From SAR324 cluster bacterium (GTDB taxonomy: Bacteria > SAR324 > XYD2-FULL-50-16): DNA of 6,866 nt. The position numbers and the translations under genes were made by a program. The DNA lies in assembly GCA_002401295.1 (NCBI GenBank), contig NVSR01000092.1:850-7715 (forward strand), given 5' to 3'. Below the pieces are notes generated by a model that was given only the letters and a program-made list of their open reading frames with translations, was not told the origin of the DNA and ran no database searches. Positions 1-6,097 of the stretch are shown one piece after another. The number at the start of each line of letters is the position of its first letter. The stretch's first letter is position 1.

Positions 1-1
1 G

Positions 2-199
2 TTCAATTTAATTGAAGTGCCTGCAGAGGAAGCCGCAGCCGCAAACTGCATTTGGGTGAATGACCGTATCATCATGGCAGCCGGTTATCCCGAGACAAAA
101 GCAAAGATCGCAGCTTTGGGTCATGAAATTATCGAAGTAAATATGTCAGAATATCAGAAGATTGATGGAGGCCTTAGTTGCTTATCTTTACGTTTTTAA
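2..199 (+). CDS. ddaH: Dimethylargininase (DDAH)-like hydrolase, C-terminal part only
   Basis: The reading frame is open from the window edge, so only the last 65 residues are present and the start lies outside. The visible part contains NCIWVNDRIIMAAGYPET, then EYQKIDGGLSCLSLRF at the very end. In DDAH (amidinotransferase/guanidine-hydrolase fold) the catalytic cysteine lies in this terminal GGLSC motif. Here it is the sixth residue from the end, the same spacing I recall for the Pseudomonas aeruginosa enzyme (Cys249 of 254). The known reaction is hydrolysis of N-methylated arginines to citrulline plus methylamine or dimethylamine in the cytoplasm. The His and Glu/Asp of the active site are upstream and cannot be checked. 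An arginine deiminase or another family member is the alternative. The downstream gene encodes an amino-acid-binding protein, which would fit a link to arginine-derivative uptake, but that is inference. Confidence 0.8.
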   Translation, partial: FNLIEVPAEEAAAANCIWVNDRIIMAAGYPETKAKIAALGHEIIEVNMSEYQKIDGGLSCLSLRF

Positions 200-209
200 A
201 AAAGGTAAG

Positions 210-240
210 GTAGGGTGGGCAAAGCTTGCGTGCTCATCTT
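210..240 (+). repeat. GTAGGGTGGGC hairpin repeat, copy 1
   Basis: GTAGGGTGGGC at 210-220 starts a hairpin. Bases 212-221 pair with 231-240 over 10 bp, three of them G-U, around a 9-base loop. The same 11-mer recurs at 6813-6823, also as the left arm of a hairpin, and its core occurs inverted at 1397-1406. All copies are intergenic. It begins 10 bases after the stop of the DDAH-like gene, so it could end or stabilise that transcript. There is no U-tract after it. Confidence 0.65.
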
Positions 241-334
241 CAATTTATTATTAAGATCTCTTTTTTTAATTAAAGGAAAAAGATGATAATTAATAATTTC
301 AGTTATTTATCGTAAGCTATTGATCCATAACAGT

Positions 335-365
335 TAATTAGTCTCTTTAACTCAGGCACTAATTA
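335..365. promoter_or_regulatory. Inverted repeat upstream of the binding-protein gene
   Basis: TAATTAGT (335-342) and ACTAATTA (358-365) are perfect 8-base inverted repeats separated by 15 bases. They lie 37 bases before the ATG at 402 in an AT-rich gap (200-401). The spacing suits an operator for a dimeric regulator or a leader hairpin. I found no convincing -35/-10 pair in this gap, so its role is inferred only from position. Confidence 0.35.
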
Positions 366-401
366 GAAAACATTTTTTTAATTTTTAAATCAAGGTGAAC
401 G

Positions 402-1208
402 ATGAAAAAATGGCTAAGCCTGACAGTAACTATGTTTCTGCTCAGCACTTTTGCCCTCACAGGCAGTGCACTGGCAGAAGATGTCATCAGTACAATTTTG
501 AAACGAGGAACCCTGCTGGTTGGAATGGATGCCGGTTACATGCCCTTTGAAATGAGAAATAAACGTGGAAAGATCGTAGGTTTTGATGTGGATATCACCA
601 GAGCCTTGGCCAAGTCCATGGGTGTGAAGGTTGAATTTATCAACACGAATTGGGATGGTATCATTCCCGCGCTGCAAACGAAGAAGTTTGACCTGATTGC
701 TTCCGGTATGACTATCACCCAGAGTCGAAACCTGAAGATCAACTTCCCTACACCTTACATTACTGTAGGCCAGACAATCCTGGTAAACAACCGATTGAAA
801 GGTAAAATCAAGTCCTATAAAGATCTGAACAATCCCAAGTACACAGTGGGTTCCAGACTGGGAACGACAGGTGAGCAGGCTGTGAAGCGAATGATCCCAA
901 GAGCTAAGTACGTTTCCTATGATACAGAGCAGGAAGGAACGATGGAAGCCATGAACGGAAAAGTTGATGCTTTCGTTTATGACCTGCCTTTCAACGCCAT
1001 CATGGCCAGCTCCAAAGGAAAAGGACGAATCTTTCACCTGGACAAGCCTTTTACTTTTGAGCCTCTTGGAATCGCTATCCGCAGAGACGATCCTAATTTC
1101 CTGAACTACCTGAATAACTTCATGCGTCAAATCAGGAATGACGGTACTTATGACCGCATCTACAAGAAGTGGTTCCAAAGCAGCAAGTGGCGAAAAAACG
1201 TGCAATAA
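402..1208 (+). CDS. Periplasmic amino-acid-binding protein of an ABC transporter (SBP family 3)
   Basis: 268 aa, the usual length for the family. Residues 1-25 are a Sec signal peptide: MKK, a hydrophobic core, then SALA before ED, an Ala-X-Ala cleavage site. Family 3 features follow in order: RGTLLVGMDAGYMPFE (35-50), the aromatic ligand-stacking strand; GFDVDITRALA (60-70); SGMTITQSR (101-109), whose Arg109 should bind the ligand carboxylate; GTTGEQ (154-159); and YDLP (193-196), whose Asp194 should bind the ligand amino group. It would capture a polar or basic amino acid and deliver it to an inner-membrane permease/ATPase. Neither of those genes is adjacent, so it is an orphan within this window. 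AAGGTGA at 392-398 supplies the ribosome site for the ATG. The exact ligand cannot be read from sequence. The DDAH-like gene upstream makes arginine or a derivative a guess only. Confidence 0.92.
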   Translation: MKKWLSLTVTMFLLSTFALTGSALAEDVISTILKRGTLLVGMDAGYMPFEMRNKRGKIVGFDVDITRALAKSMGVKVEFINTNWDGIIPALQTKKFDLIASGMTITQSRNLKINFPTPYITVGQTILVNNRLKGKIKSYKDLNNPKYTVGSRLGTTGEQAVKRMIPRAKYVSYDTEQEGTMEAMNGKVDAFVYDLPFNAIMASSKGKGRIFHLDKPFTFEPLGIAIRRDDPNFLNYLNNFMRQIRNDGTYDRIYKKWFQSSKWRKNVQ

Positions 1209-1220
1209 ACTAGTCACATT

Positions 1221-1254
1221 CAGGTATTCCCATGCTCCTACATGGGGATGCCTG
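1221..1254 (+). terminator. Hairpin terminator after the binding-protein gene
   Basis: Bases 1221-1234 pair with 1241-1254 over 14 bp (two G-U pairs) with a 6-base CTCCTA loop, 12 bases after the stop codon. The sequence after it is only mildly T-rich (CTTCCATTCC), so intrinsic termination may be inefficient. It may instead protect the mRNA 3' end. Confidence 0.65.
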
Positions 1255-1268
1255 CTTCCATTCCCAGA

Positions 1269-1288
1269 ACTAACTAGAATTAGTTAGT
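1269..1288. repeat. AT-rich palindrome in the gap after the binding-protein gene
   Basis: ACTAACTA (1269-1276) and TAGTTAGT (1281-1288) are perfect inverted repeats around GAAT. The element lies 14 bases after the terminator hairpin and 139 bases before the next gene. It could be an operator for that gene or a secondary terminator; no T-tract follows. No recognisable promoter was found in the rest of this 219-base gap. Confidence 0.35.
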
Positions 1289-1395
1289 AATCCCCTTTGA
1301 TTAGAATAGTTTGTTTTGTTGCTTGATAATAACAAATGTTATTCTATCCTTGCTTTTTATTTGTACTTATCGTTAATGTGACCTGCGTCAACTCT

Positions 1396-1406
1396 CCCCA
1401 CCCTAC
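1396..1406 (-). repeat. GTAGGGTGGGG repeat core, inverted copy without a right arm
   Basis: On the minus strand this reads GTAGGGTGGGG, matching ten of the eleven bases of the repeats at 210 and 6813. No complementary arm is visible on either side, so it is a half or decayed copy. It lies 21 bases upstream of the ATG at 1428, where a promoter or ribosome site might be expected. Confidence 0.5.
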
Positions 1407-1427
1407 GAATGGAGCCTATTTTCTTTC

Positions 1428-1850
1428 ATGCCCCTAGAGTCTTATCTTGGTCAAGCACTCTTAAAAAAGTCACTGGGAGCCCGTACAGAAGGGAAACTCT
1501 GTACAGGCAAGGTATTTTTAGCGGAGAAGCCCGTAACCGTTTATCGGGTGTGGAACAGTGATAAAAATTATACTATATACGGAAGTTGGTGGTCCTTTGA
1601 TTCCCCTCAAGGTCCCAAAATACAATATCGCAAGGATAATGGAATCTGCCCCTCTTGGAGCACCTTGGATCGCCTGAGTTCCTGCACCATAAAAGTTGGA
1701 GCAAAAATTGTGGTTGGCCCTGGTCAAAGTGCAAAATGCGCCGAAAGTACTTATGCCAAATCTGCTGTGAATCAAGTTTTCATTCCCAATGATTCTCGCA
1801 ATGATGTGCTCTTTGTTGAAAACTGCACAGCGGGAGTTGATTGGCCTTAA
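1428..1850 (+). CDS. Small five-cysteine protein of unknown function
   Basis: 140 aa. The body (residues 25-133) resembles, from memory, a short conserved hypothetical family with KPVTVYRVWNSDK, YGSWWSF, ICPSW and VNQVFIPNDSRN segments; I cannot name a function. Cysteines are at 25, 74, 86, 104 and 133. That spacing and the many aromatic residues suggest a disulfide-stabilised, probably exported beta-rich domain. However, the N-terminus (MPLESYLGQALLKKSLGARTEG) is not a signal peptide. ATG 1428 is the only ATG ahead of the conserved part; the frame is open back to 1377 but offers no ATG, GTG or TTG there. The ribosome site is poor: GGAG at 1411-1414 is 13 bases away. The protein may be N-terminally altered, or may act in the cytoplasm. 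The methyltransferase gene starts 19 bases after its stop, so the two are probably co-transcribed. Confidence 0.75.
   Translation: MPLESYLGQALLKKSLGARTEGKLCTGKVFLAEKPVTVYRVWNSDKNYTIYGSWWSFDSPQGPKIQYRKDNGICPSWSTLDRLSSCTIKVGAKIVVGPGQSAKCAESTYAKSAVNQVFIPNDSRNDVLFVENCTAGVDWP
1479..1508. repeat. Strong hairpin inside the 5' part of the five-cysteine gene
   Basis: Bases 1479-1489 (GCCCGTACAGA) pair with 1498-1508 (TCTGTACAGGC) over 11 positions with one C-A mismatch, around an 8-base AGGGAAAC loop. It falls at codons 18-27, where the unexplained N-terminal segment meets the part of the protein that looks conserved. It may be an mRNA structure, the remnant of an inserted element, or chance. Confidence 0.4.
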
Positions 1851-1869
1851 AAAGCACGAGATTAAAAAA

Positions 1870-2499
1870 ATGATACATCCTTTGAATTCCAAAGATCTGA
1901 ATGCAATCGAAAGGATCACCATCGGTCATTATGATGTGAATGCCGAAGATTTTTGGGAAGGCACGAAAGATCACGACGTAACGCAAAATATCAATGCTTT
2001 TTTATCAGCTTGTCTCCAGGAAAAGTCACTGGACATCCTGGATTTTGGTTGTGGTCCTGGGCGAGATGTGCAGGTTTTTAAAACCTTGGGACATCGTCCT
2101 GTCGGCTTGGATGGCAGTGGAGAATTTTGTAAGCTTGCTCATCAATATACCCATTGCCCAATGCTGCAACAAACCTTCCTCAACTTAAAACTACCCCAAG
2201 AAGCATTCGATGGTATTTTTGCGAATGCCTCGCTGTTTCATATTCCCAGCCAGGAACTACCCCGAGTGCTGAATCAACTCCATGACGCGTTACGCCCAGG
2301 TGGCATTTTATTTTCTTCCAACCCTCGCGGTGAGGGTGAAGGCTGGCAAGGAGAACGCTACGGTCATTACATGGAATTGAATGCCAGCCAAGCCTATCTG
2401 GAAGCCGCTGATTTTGAAGTATTACGCTATTATTATCGTCCTTCCGGCAAACCCTGCCATGCACAGCCTTGGTTGGCTATCGTCAGCCGATCTATCTAG
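1870..2499 (+). CDS. Class I SAM-dependent methyltransferase
   Basis: 209 aa from ATG 1870. SAM-binding motif I is LDFGCGPGRD (57-66). The acidic residue ending strand beta-2 is Asp81 in PVGLDGS. FDGIFANASLFHIPSQELPRVL (113-134) covers the motif II/III area, and LRPGGILFSSNPRG (141-154) is the post-motif segment. The opening HYDVNAEDFWEGTKDHDVTQNI (20-41) and the closing YYYRPSGKP...QPWLAIVSR match a methyltransferase family I recognise, though its substrate is unknown to me. The frame stays open upstream to ATG 1789, but that start would overlap the preceding gene by 62 bases and add residues with no family counterpart, so 1870 is preferred. Its ribosome site is weak (ACGAG at 1856-1860), so coupling to the upstream gene is likely. 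A small-molecule substrate is the likeliest inference. Confidence 0.88.
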   Translation: MIHPLNSKDLNAIERITIGHYDVNAEDFWEGTKDHDVTQNINAFLSACLQEKSLDILDFGCGPGRDVQVFKTLGHRPVGLDGSGEFCKLAHQYTHCPMLQQTFLNLKLPQEAFDGIFANASLFHIPSQELPRVLNQLHDALRPGGILFSSNPRGEGEGWQGERYGHYMELNASQAYLEAADFEVLRYYYRPSGKPCHAQPWLAIVSRSI

Positions 2500-2550
2500 A
2501 AAATGGTGAGTTCTCGTAATACAAGTTATTTTGATGACAAAGAGTCCATT

Positions 2551-2595
2551 CCAGCATAAAAAGGAACCACCTTCTGATCAAGCGATGTATGCTGG
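2551..2595. repeat. Inverted repeat after the methyltransferase gene, possible weak terminator
   Basis: CCAGCATA (2551-2558) and TATGCTGG (2588-2595) are perfect 8-base inverted repeats, with a small AAGG/CCTT hairpin inside the 29-base spacer. CCGTTTTATC follows, a short T-tract that could make this a branched terminator for the upstream pair of genes. The remainder of the 2500-2670 gap shows no gene and no convincing promoter. Confidence 0.35.
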
Positions 2596-2670
2596 CCGTT
2601 TTATCAAGCTTCGCTGCCTTCAATCAGGTTTAGCCTTCAACTAGCTCATTCAATAATTCAGGGAAATAGC

Positions 2671-3078
2671 ATGATGTTTACAATAAAAGTATCTGGGATG
2701 GGACACAAGCACGCCGCAAAAGTCATCAAAACCGGACGAGGGATTCCTTCCAACCTGGAAGCCTGTTTGAGAGAGGGTGATGCCGCAAAAGCCAAAGCCA
2801 TTGCCGATCCCATAAAAATCGACAAGGCCTACCACATGGTATTTGATGGAGCCCTCCATAGAATTGAAACAGAAGAGCGAACGAACTGGTACTTTTGGGC
2901 CAAACCCCGAGGTCACCGAACCTCACCCGAAGTGGGCGCTGAGCGAGCATTCAAAGAATTTTATAAGGGTGAACCCCTCACACCGGAAGAAAAGAACGTA
3001 GTCCTATCATCCCTAGCCATCAATATCGAAGAAGAACTCAACGAACTCAAAAAAGAACGTGACGCCATCAAAAGATAA
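2671..3078 (+). CDS. Hypothetical protein, 135 aa, unrecognised
   Basis: I do not recognise this protein. It starts MMFTIKVSGMGHKHAAKVI, so either ATG 2671 or ATG 2674 may be used. AGGGA at 2660-2664 lies 6 or 9 bases before them and supports both. It has no signal peptide or membrane segment. The body is basic and rich in Lys and Ala (EGDAAKAKAIADPIKIDKAY, 36-54), with an aromatic stretch NWYFWAKPRGHR (72-83). The last 30 residues are highly charged (LTPEEKNV...EEELNELKKERDAIKR) and should form an alpha-helix, probably a coiled coil. It contains one cysteine. The clear ribosome site and the coding-like composition make a real gene likely. It ends 62 bases before hsdM in the same direction, so it may belong to the R-M unit, but nothing in the protein shows such a role. 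Confidence 0.65.
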   Translation: MMFTIKVSGMGHKHAAKVIKTGRGIPSNLEACLREGDAAKAKAIADPIKIDKAYHMVFDGALHRIETEERTNWYFWAKPRGHRTSPEVGAERAFKEFYKGEPLTPEEKNVVLSSLAINIEEELNELKKERDAIKR

Positions 3079-3085
3079 AACACCG

Positions 3086-3135
3086 AACACTGAACCACCA
3101 GTAACTGACAACCGCCAACTGAAAACCGACAACCG
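3086..3135 (+). repeat. Degenerate ~14-base tandem repeat forming the hsdM leader
   Basis: Three related 14-base units are visible: AACACTGAACCACC (3086-3099), AACTGACAACCGCC (3103-3116) and AACTGAAAACCGAC (3117-3130). A partial AACCG (3131-3135) follows, and AGT is inserted after the first unit. The stretch is A/C-rich and G-poor, so it should be unstructured as RNA. It fills nearly all of the 62 bases between the upstream gene and hsdM. Confidence 0.7.
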
Positions 3136-3140
3136 ATTTT

Positions 3141-4865
3141 ATGAGTGAATCTTTAACGCTACAGAAACTTGAATCCTTCCTCTGGGAAACCGCTGATATC
3201 TTACGCGGCAGCATGGATGCCTCTGAATTCAAAGATTACATTTTTGGCATGATGTTCCTGAAACGTCTCTCCGATGCTTTTGAGGAAGAGCAGGAAAAGG
3301 TGATTCAATACTATCTGGACAAGGGCAAAACAGAAGCTCAAGCGCAAGGTTTAGCTCAAGATGAAGACGAATACGACAGCACCTTTTTTATCCCTGAAAA
3401 CGCTCGCTGGCAAAAACTGAAAGATCTAAAACACGACATTGGCGCCGAGCTGAATAAAGCCACTGAATCCATTGAAGAGTTCAACCCCAGCCTGGAAGGT
3501 GTGCTGGTCAGCATTGACTTCAATATCAAAAACAAGCTGACCGATAAAAAACTACGGGATTTACTCTCTCATTTCAGCCAACACCGCTTGCGGAACAGCG
3601 ACTTTGATCGCCCTGATCTGCTGGGAACGGCCTATGAGTATTTGATCAAAATGTTTGCCGACAGTGCCGGTAAAAAAGGCGGCGAGTTCTACACTCCCGG
3701 TGAAGTGGTAAAGTTATTGGTTTCCTTGCTGAAACCTCATGCCGGAATGCGTATTTATGACCCCACCGCAGGTTCCGGGGGGATGCTGGTACAAACCCGC
3801 AACTATCTGGCGACTCATGCAGAAAACGCTGCCAACTTATCCCTCTGTGGTCAGGAAATGAACCTGAATACTTGGGCGATTTGTAAAATGAATATGTTCC
3901 TGCACGGAGTCTTCAGTGCGGATATTCGCAAAGGCGATACCCTGCGTGATCCTCAGCACAAACAAGATGGCGCCCTGATGACTTTTGATCGAGTCATTGC
4001 CAACCCACCCTTTTCCCTCAAGAAATGGGGCAAGGAGGACTGCGAAGAGGATGCTTATGGCCGTTTTCCTTACGGCACCCCTCCCAAAGACGCTGGGGAT
4101 TTGGCGTTTGTGCAGCACATGATCGCCAGCCTGAACGCTGAAGGCATGGCGGGTGTGGTCATGCCTCATGGTGTTTTGTTTCGAGGTTCCAGTGAAAAGA
4201 AAATTCGGCAAGGTATTCTCGAAGATGATCTGCTGGAAGCTGTGGTGGGCTTGCCCGCCGGATTATTCTATGGAACGGGTATTCCTGCTTGTTTGCTGAT
4301 CATCAACAAAGCCAAAGCCGCAGAACGCCAAGGCAAGGTCTTGTTCATCAATGCCGAATTGGAATATGAATCTAGCAAAAACCAGAACAAATTGAGAGCG
4401 CAGGATCTCGAAAAAATCCTCAGCACTTTTGAAAATTACGCAGAGATCAAACGCTATTCCCAAGTCGTGACTTTAGAGGCCATCAAAGAGAACGATTACA
4501 ACCTCAATATCCGCCGTTACGTGGATACATCACCCCCTCCTGAAATTTTCGACGTGCGTGCCATCCTGCACGGTGGCGTGCCAGTGAGGGAAGTAGAAGC
4601 CACATATATTCAGGAAGAAATTCTACAAGGTTTTGATGTTTCCCTAGTCTTTGATCGTCGGGATGAAAGCTATTATGACTTTAAGTCGGAGATTCAATCG
4701 AAAGAAGCCATCCGTGATCTGGCAAATATTGACGATGCTAAGGCAATTAGCCAACTAGAACGCTGGTGGGATAAGTATAAGGTTTCATTGCATGAATTGG
4801 ATCAGCAAGTGGTAGATGCTGAAAGTGTGATGAAAGGGTATTTGGAGGAGTTGGGGTATGAGTAG
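3141..4865 (+). CDS. hsdM: Type I restriction-modification system, DNA-methyltransferase subunit HsdM
   Basis: 574 aa. With HsdS it would form the M2S1 enzyme that methylates adenine N6 within a bipartite target; adding HsdR would give a restriction enzyme. The HsdM N-terminal helical domain covers about 1-160, opening with LESFLWETADILRGSMDASEFKDYIFGMMFLKRLSD. The catalytic domain follows: motif X GGEFYTP (180-186), SAM-binding motif I DPTAGSGG (207-214) and catalytic motif IV NPPF (288-291). All key residues are present. The C-terminal 100 residues are charged and helical, as expected for contact with HsdS. The start matches the usual HsdM beginning, yet no Shine-Dalgarno precedes ATG 3141; the leader is a repeat-rich A/C tract. 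The stop overlaps the hsdS start by 8 bases. I see no frameshift. Confidence 0.97.
   Translation: MSESLTLQKLESFLWETADILRGSMDASEFKDYIFGMMFLKRLSDAFEEEQEKVIQYYLDKGKTEAQAQGLAQDEDEYDSTFFIPENARWQKLKDLKHDIGAELNKATESIEEFNPSLEGVLVSIDFNIKNKLTDKKLRDLLSHFSQHRLRNSDFDRPDLLGTAYEYLIKMFADSAGKKGGEFYTPGEVVKLLVSLLKPHAGMRIYDPTAGSGGMLVQTRNYLATHAENAANLSLCGQEMNLNTWAICKMNMFLHGVFSADIRKGDTLRDPQHKQDGALMTFDRVIANPPFSLKKWGKEDCEEDAYGRFPYGTPPKDAGDLAFVQHMIASLNAEGMAGVVMPHGVLFRGSSEKKIRQGILEDDLLEAVVGLPAGLFYGTGIPACLLIINKAKAAERQGKVLFINAELEYESSKNQNKLRAQDLEKILSTFENYAEIKRYSQVVTLEAIKENDYNLNIRRYVDTSPPPEIFDVRAILHGGVPVREVEATYIQEEILQGFDVSLVFDRRDESYYDFKSEIQSKEAIRDLANIDDAKAISQLERWWDKYKVSLHELDQQVVDAESVMKGYLEELGYE
4844..4850 (+). promoter_or_regulatory. 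Strong Shine-Dalgarno for hsdS inside hsdM
   Basis: GGAGGAG lies 7 bases before ATG 4858, within the last codons of hsdM. It fixes the hsdS start and shows that hsdS is translated independently or by reinitiation, in contrast to hsdM, which has no such site. Confidence 0.8.
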
Positions 4866-6096
4866 TGTTATTCCAGAAGGGTGGAAGGAGTATAGAATAA
4901 AAGACTCTGCTTTAGCGGGTGATCGATATAGTTTTACCGGGGGGCCATTTGGATCAAATTTAAAGTCGGAAGACTATACAAAAAGTGGTATCCAAATAAT
5001 TCAGTTGCAGAATATTGGGGATGGTATATTTAAAAATAGGTACCAAATTTTTACATCGGAAGAAAAAGCTAATGAATTGCATTCTTGCAATATCTACCCA
5101 GGTGACATCATTTTGTCGAAGATGGGTGACCCAGTTGCAAGAGCTACAATCATACCTGACTTTAGTAGTAGATTTTTAATGGCATCTGATGGAATTAGAC
5201 TTTCTGTAGATAAAGAAAAGTTTGATACTAAATTTATCCATGACACAATTAATGCTCCAAATTTTCGTGCTCAAGCTGAAATAAATAGTACAGGTTCCAC
5301 TAGAAAACGTATTGGACTTACTACTTTGAGAAAATTAGTTTTTGTAGCTCCCCCTCTCCCCGAACAAAAAAAAATCGCCACCATTCTCACCTCCATTGAC
5401 GAGGTGATCGAAAAAACACAAGCGCAAATCGACAAGTTAAAAGACTTAAAAACCGGCATGATGCAGGAGTTGTTGACCCAGGGTATTGGTCACACCGAAT
5501 TCAAGAATTCTCCGGTGGGCCGTATTCCGGTGGGGTGGCTGTGCTCAACTGTAGCAAAATCTTGCAAGATAAAAAATAACTTGAGGAAGCCCATTAGCAA
5601 AGTAGAACGAGAGCATATAAAAGGAGTATATCCTTACTACGGCCCAACTAAAGCAGTTGATTATATCAATGAGTACCGTGTAGAGGGAGAATACACACTA
5701 ATTGGGGAAGATGGTGATCATTTTATCAAGTTTGTTACTTGGGCAATGACTCAATATGTAACCGGAAAATTCAATGTGAACAATCATGCACATATAATTC
5801 AAGGAACTGAGGAGTGTCGAACTAAGTGGATTTATTACTACTTCATGCATCGTGATATTACCAGATCATTAACACGTCAAGGGGCCAGTCGATACAAGTT
5901 GAACAAAGCAAGTTTAGAAGTATTGGAGATGGCTGTACCAACAGTACAAGAACAAGATCGTATTATAGAAATCCTTGATGCTTTATTAGCAGATATAAAT
6001 ACTCATGAAATAAAAGTCGAGAAACTAAAAAATACCAAAAAGGCCCTCATGCAAGACTTACTCACCGGAAAAGTTCGCGTCAACGTGGAGACTTAA
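4858..6096 (+). CDS. hsdS: Type I restriction-modification system, specificity subunit HsdS
   Basis: 412 aa, normal for the family, with the standard two-half layout. Target-recognition domain 1 covers about 1-164 (IPEGWKEYRIKD, then GDIILSKMGDPVARATI). Central conserved helix PPLPEQKKIATILTSIDEVI...LKTGMMQELLTQGI spans 165-210. Domain 2 covers about 211-360, opening FKNSPVGRIPVGW. The second conserved helix TVQEQDRIIEILDALLADI...KKALMQDLLTGKVRV spans 362-408. The two helices are paralogous and form the coiled coil that spaces the half-sites and docks HsdM. The recognition domains set the DNA target, which cannot be read from sequence. By eye the two domain-coding segments are more AT-rich than the helix-coding parts and than hsdM, as expected from exchange of recognition domains. 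An A9 run at 5366-5374 lies at the start of the first conserved helix. Confidence 0.96.
   Translation: MSSVIPEGWKEYRIKDSALAGDRYSFTGGPFGSNLKSEDYTKSGIQIIQLQNIGDGIFKNRYQIFTSEEKANELHSCNIYPGDIILSKMGDPVARATIIPDFSSRFLMASDGIRLSVDKEKFDTKFIHDTINAPNFRAQAEINSTGSTRKRIGLTTLRKLVFVAPPLPEQKKIATILTSIDEVIEKTQAQIDKLKDLKTGMMQELLTQGIGHTEFKNSPVGRIPVGWLCSTVAKSCKIKNNLRKPISKVEREHIKGVYPYYGPTKAVDYINEYRVEGEYTLIGEDGDHFIKFVTWAMTQYVTGKFNVNNHAHIIQGTEECRTKWIYYYFMHRDITRSLTRQGASRYKLNKASLEVLEMAVPTVQEQDRIIEILDALLADINTHEIKVEKLKNTKKALMQDLLTGKVRVNVET
5366..5374 (+). repeat. A9 homopolymer in hsdS
   Basis: Nine consecutive A bases lie within codons for EQKKI (residues 169-173), just after recognition domain 1. Reading the shifted frames by hand, A8 reaches TGA 15 codons after the CAA and A10 reaches TGA 12 codons after it. 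Either change would leave only the first half of HsdS. It is the longest A run I noticed within the R-M genes. Confidence 0.7.
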
Positions 6097-6097
6097 A

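Noticed and set aside
251..285. T-rich/A-rich hairpin after the DDAH-like gene
   Set aside because: The arms pair with a mismatch and several G-U pairs in very AT-rich DNA, and the T-run is in the left arm, the wrong place for a terminator.
414..1217. 267-codon open frame on the minus strand covering the binding-protein gene
   Set aside because: It is the antisense shadow of a gene with clear signal peptide and ligand motifs. Its translation is rich in Ser, His, Cys and Val with no recognisable domain.
1789..1869. Upstream ATG extension of the methyltransferase
   Set aside because: It would overlap the previous gene by 62 bases and add 27 residues without family resemblance. ATG 1870 gives the expected start.
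1518..1922. 134-codon minus-strand frame opposite the five-cysteine gene
   Set aside because: It spans the junction of two + strand genes and shows no motif. The + strand product has family-like conserved segments.
2629..2657. Promoter TTTAGC - 17 bases - AATAAT before the 135-aa gene
   Set aside because: The -35 match is poor, and the predicted start point would fall inside the gene's ribosome site, removing it from the transcript.
2500..2670. Integron attC site or cassette boundary
   Set aside because: The region has inverted repeats, but I find no RYYYAAC/GTTRRRY core pair and no integrase.
3837..4211. 124-codon minus-strand frame inside hsdM
   Set aside because: It lies opposite the catalytic domain, whose NPPF motif and flanking residues are intact on the + strand.
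5493..5515. Paired GAATTC sites and CACC/GGTG arms in hsdS
   Set aside because: They encode the usual start of the second recognition domain (TEFKNSPVG), so coding constraint explains them.
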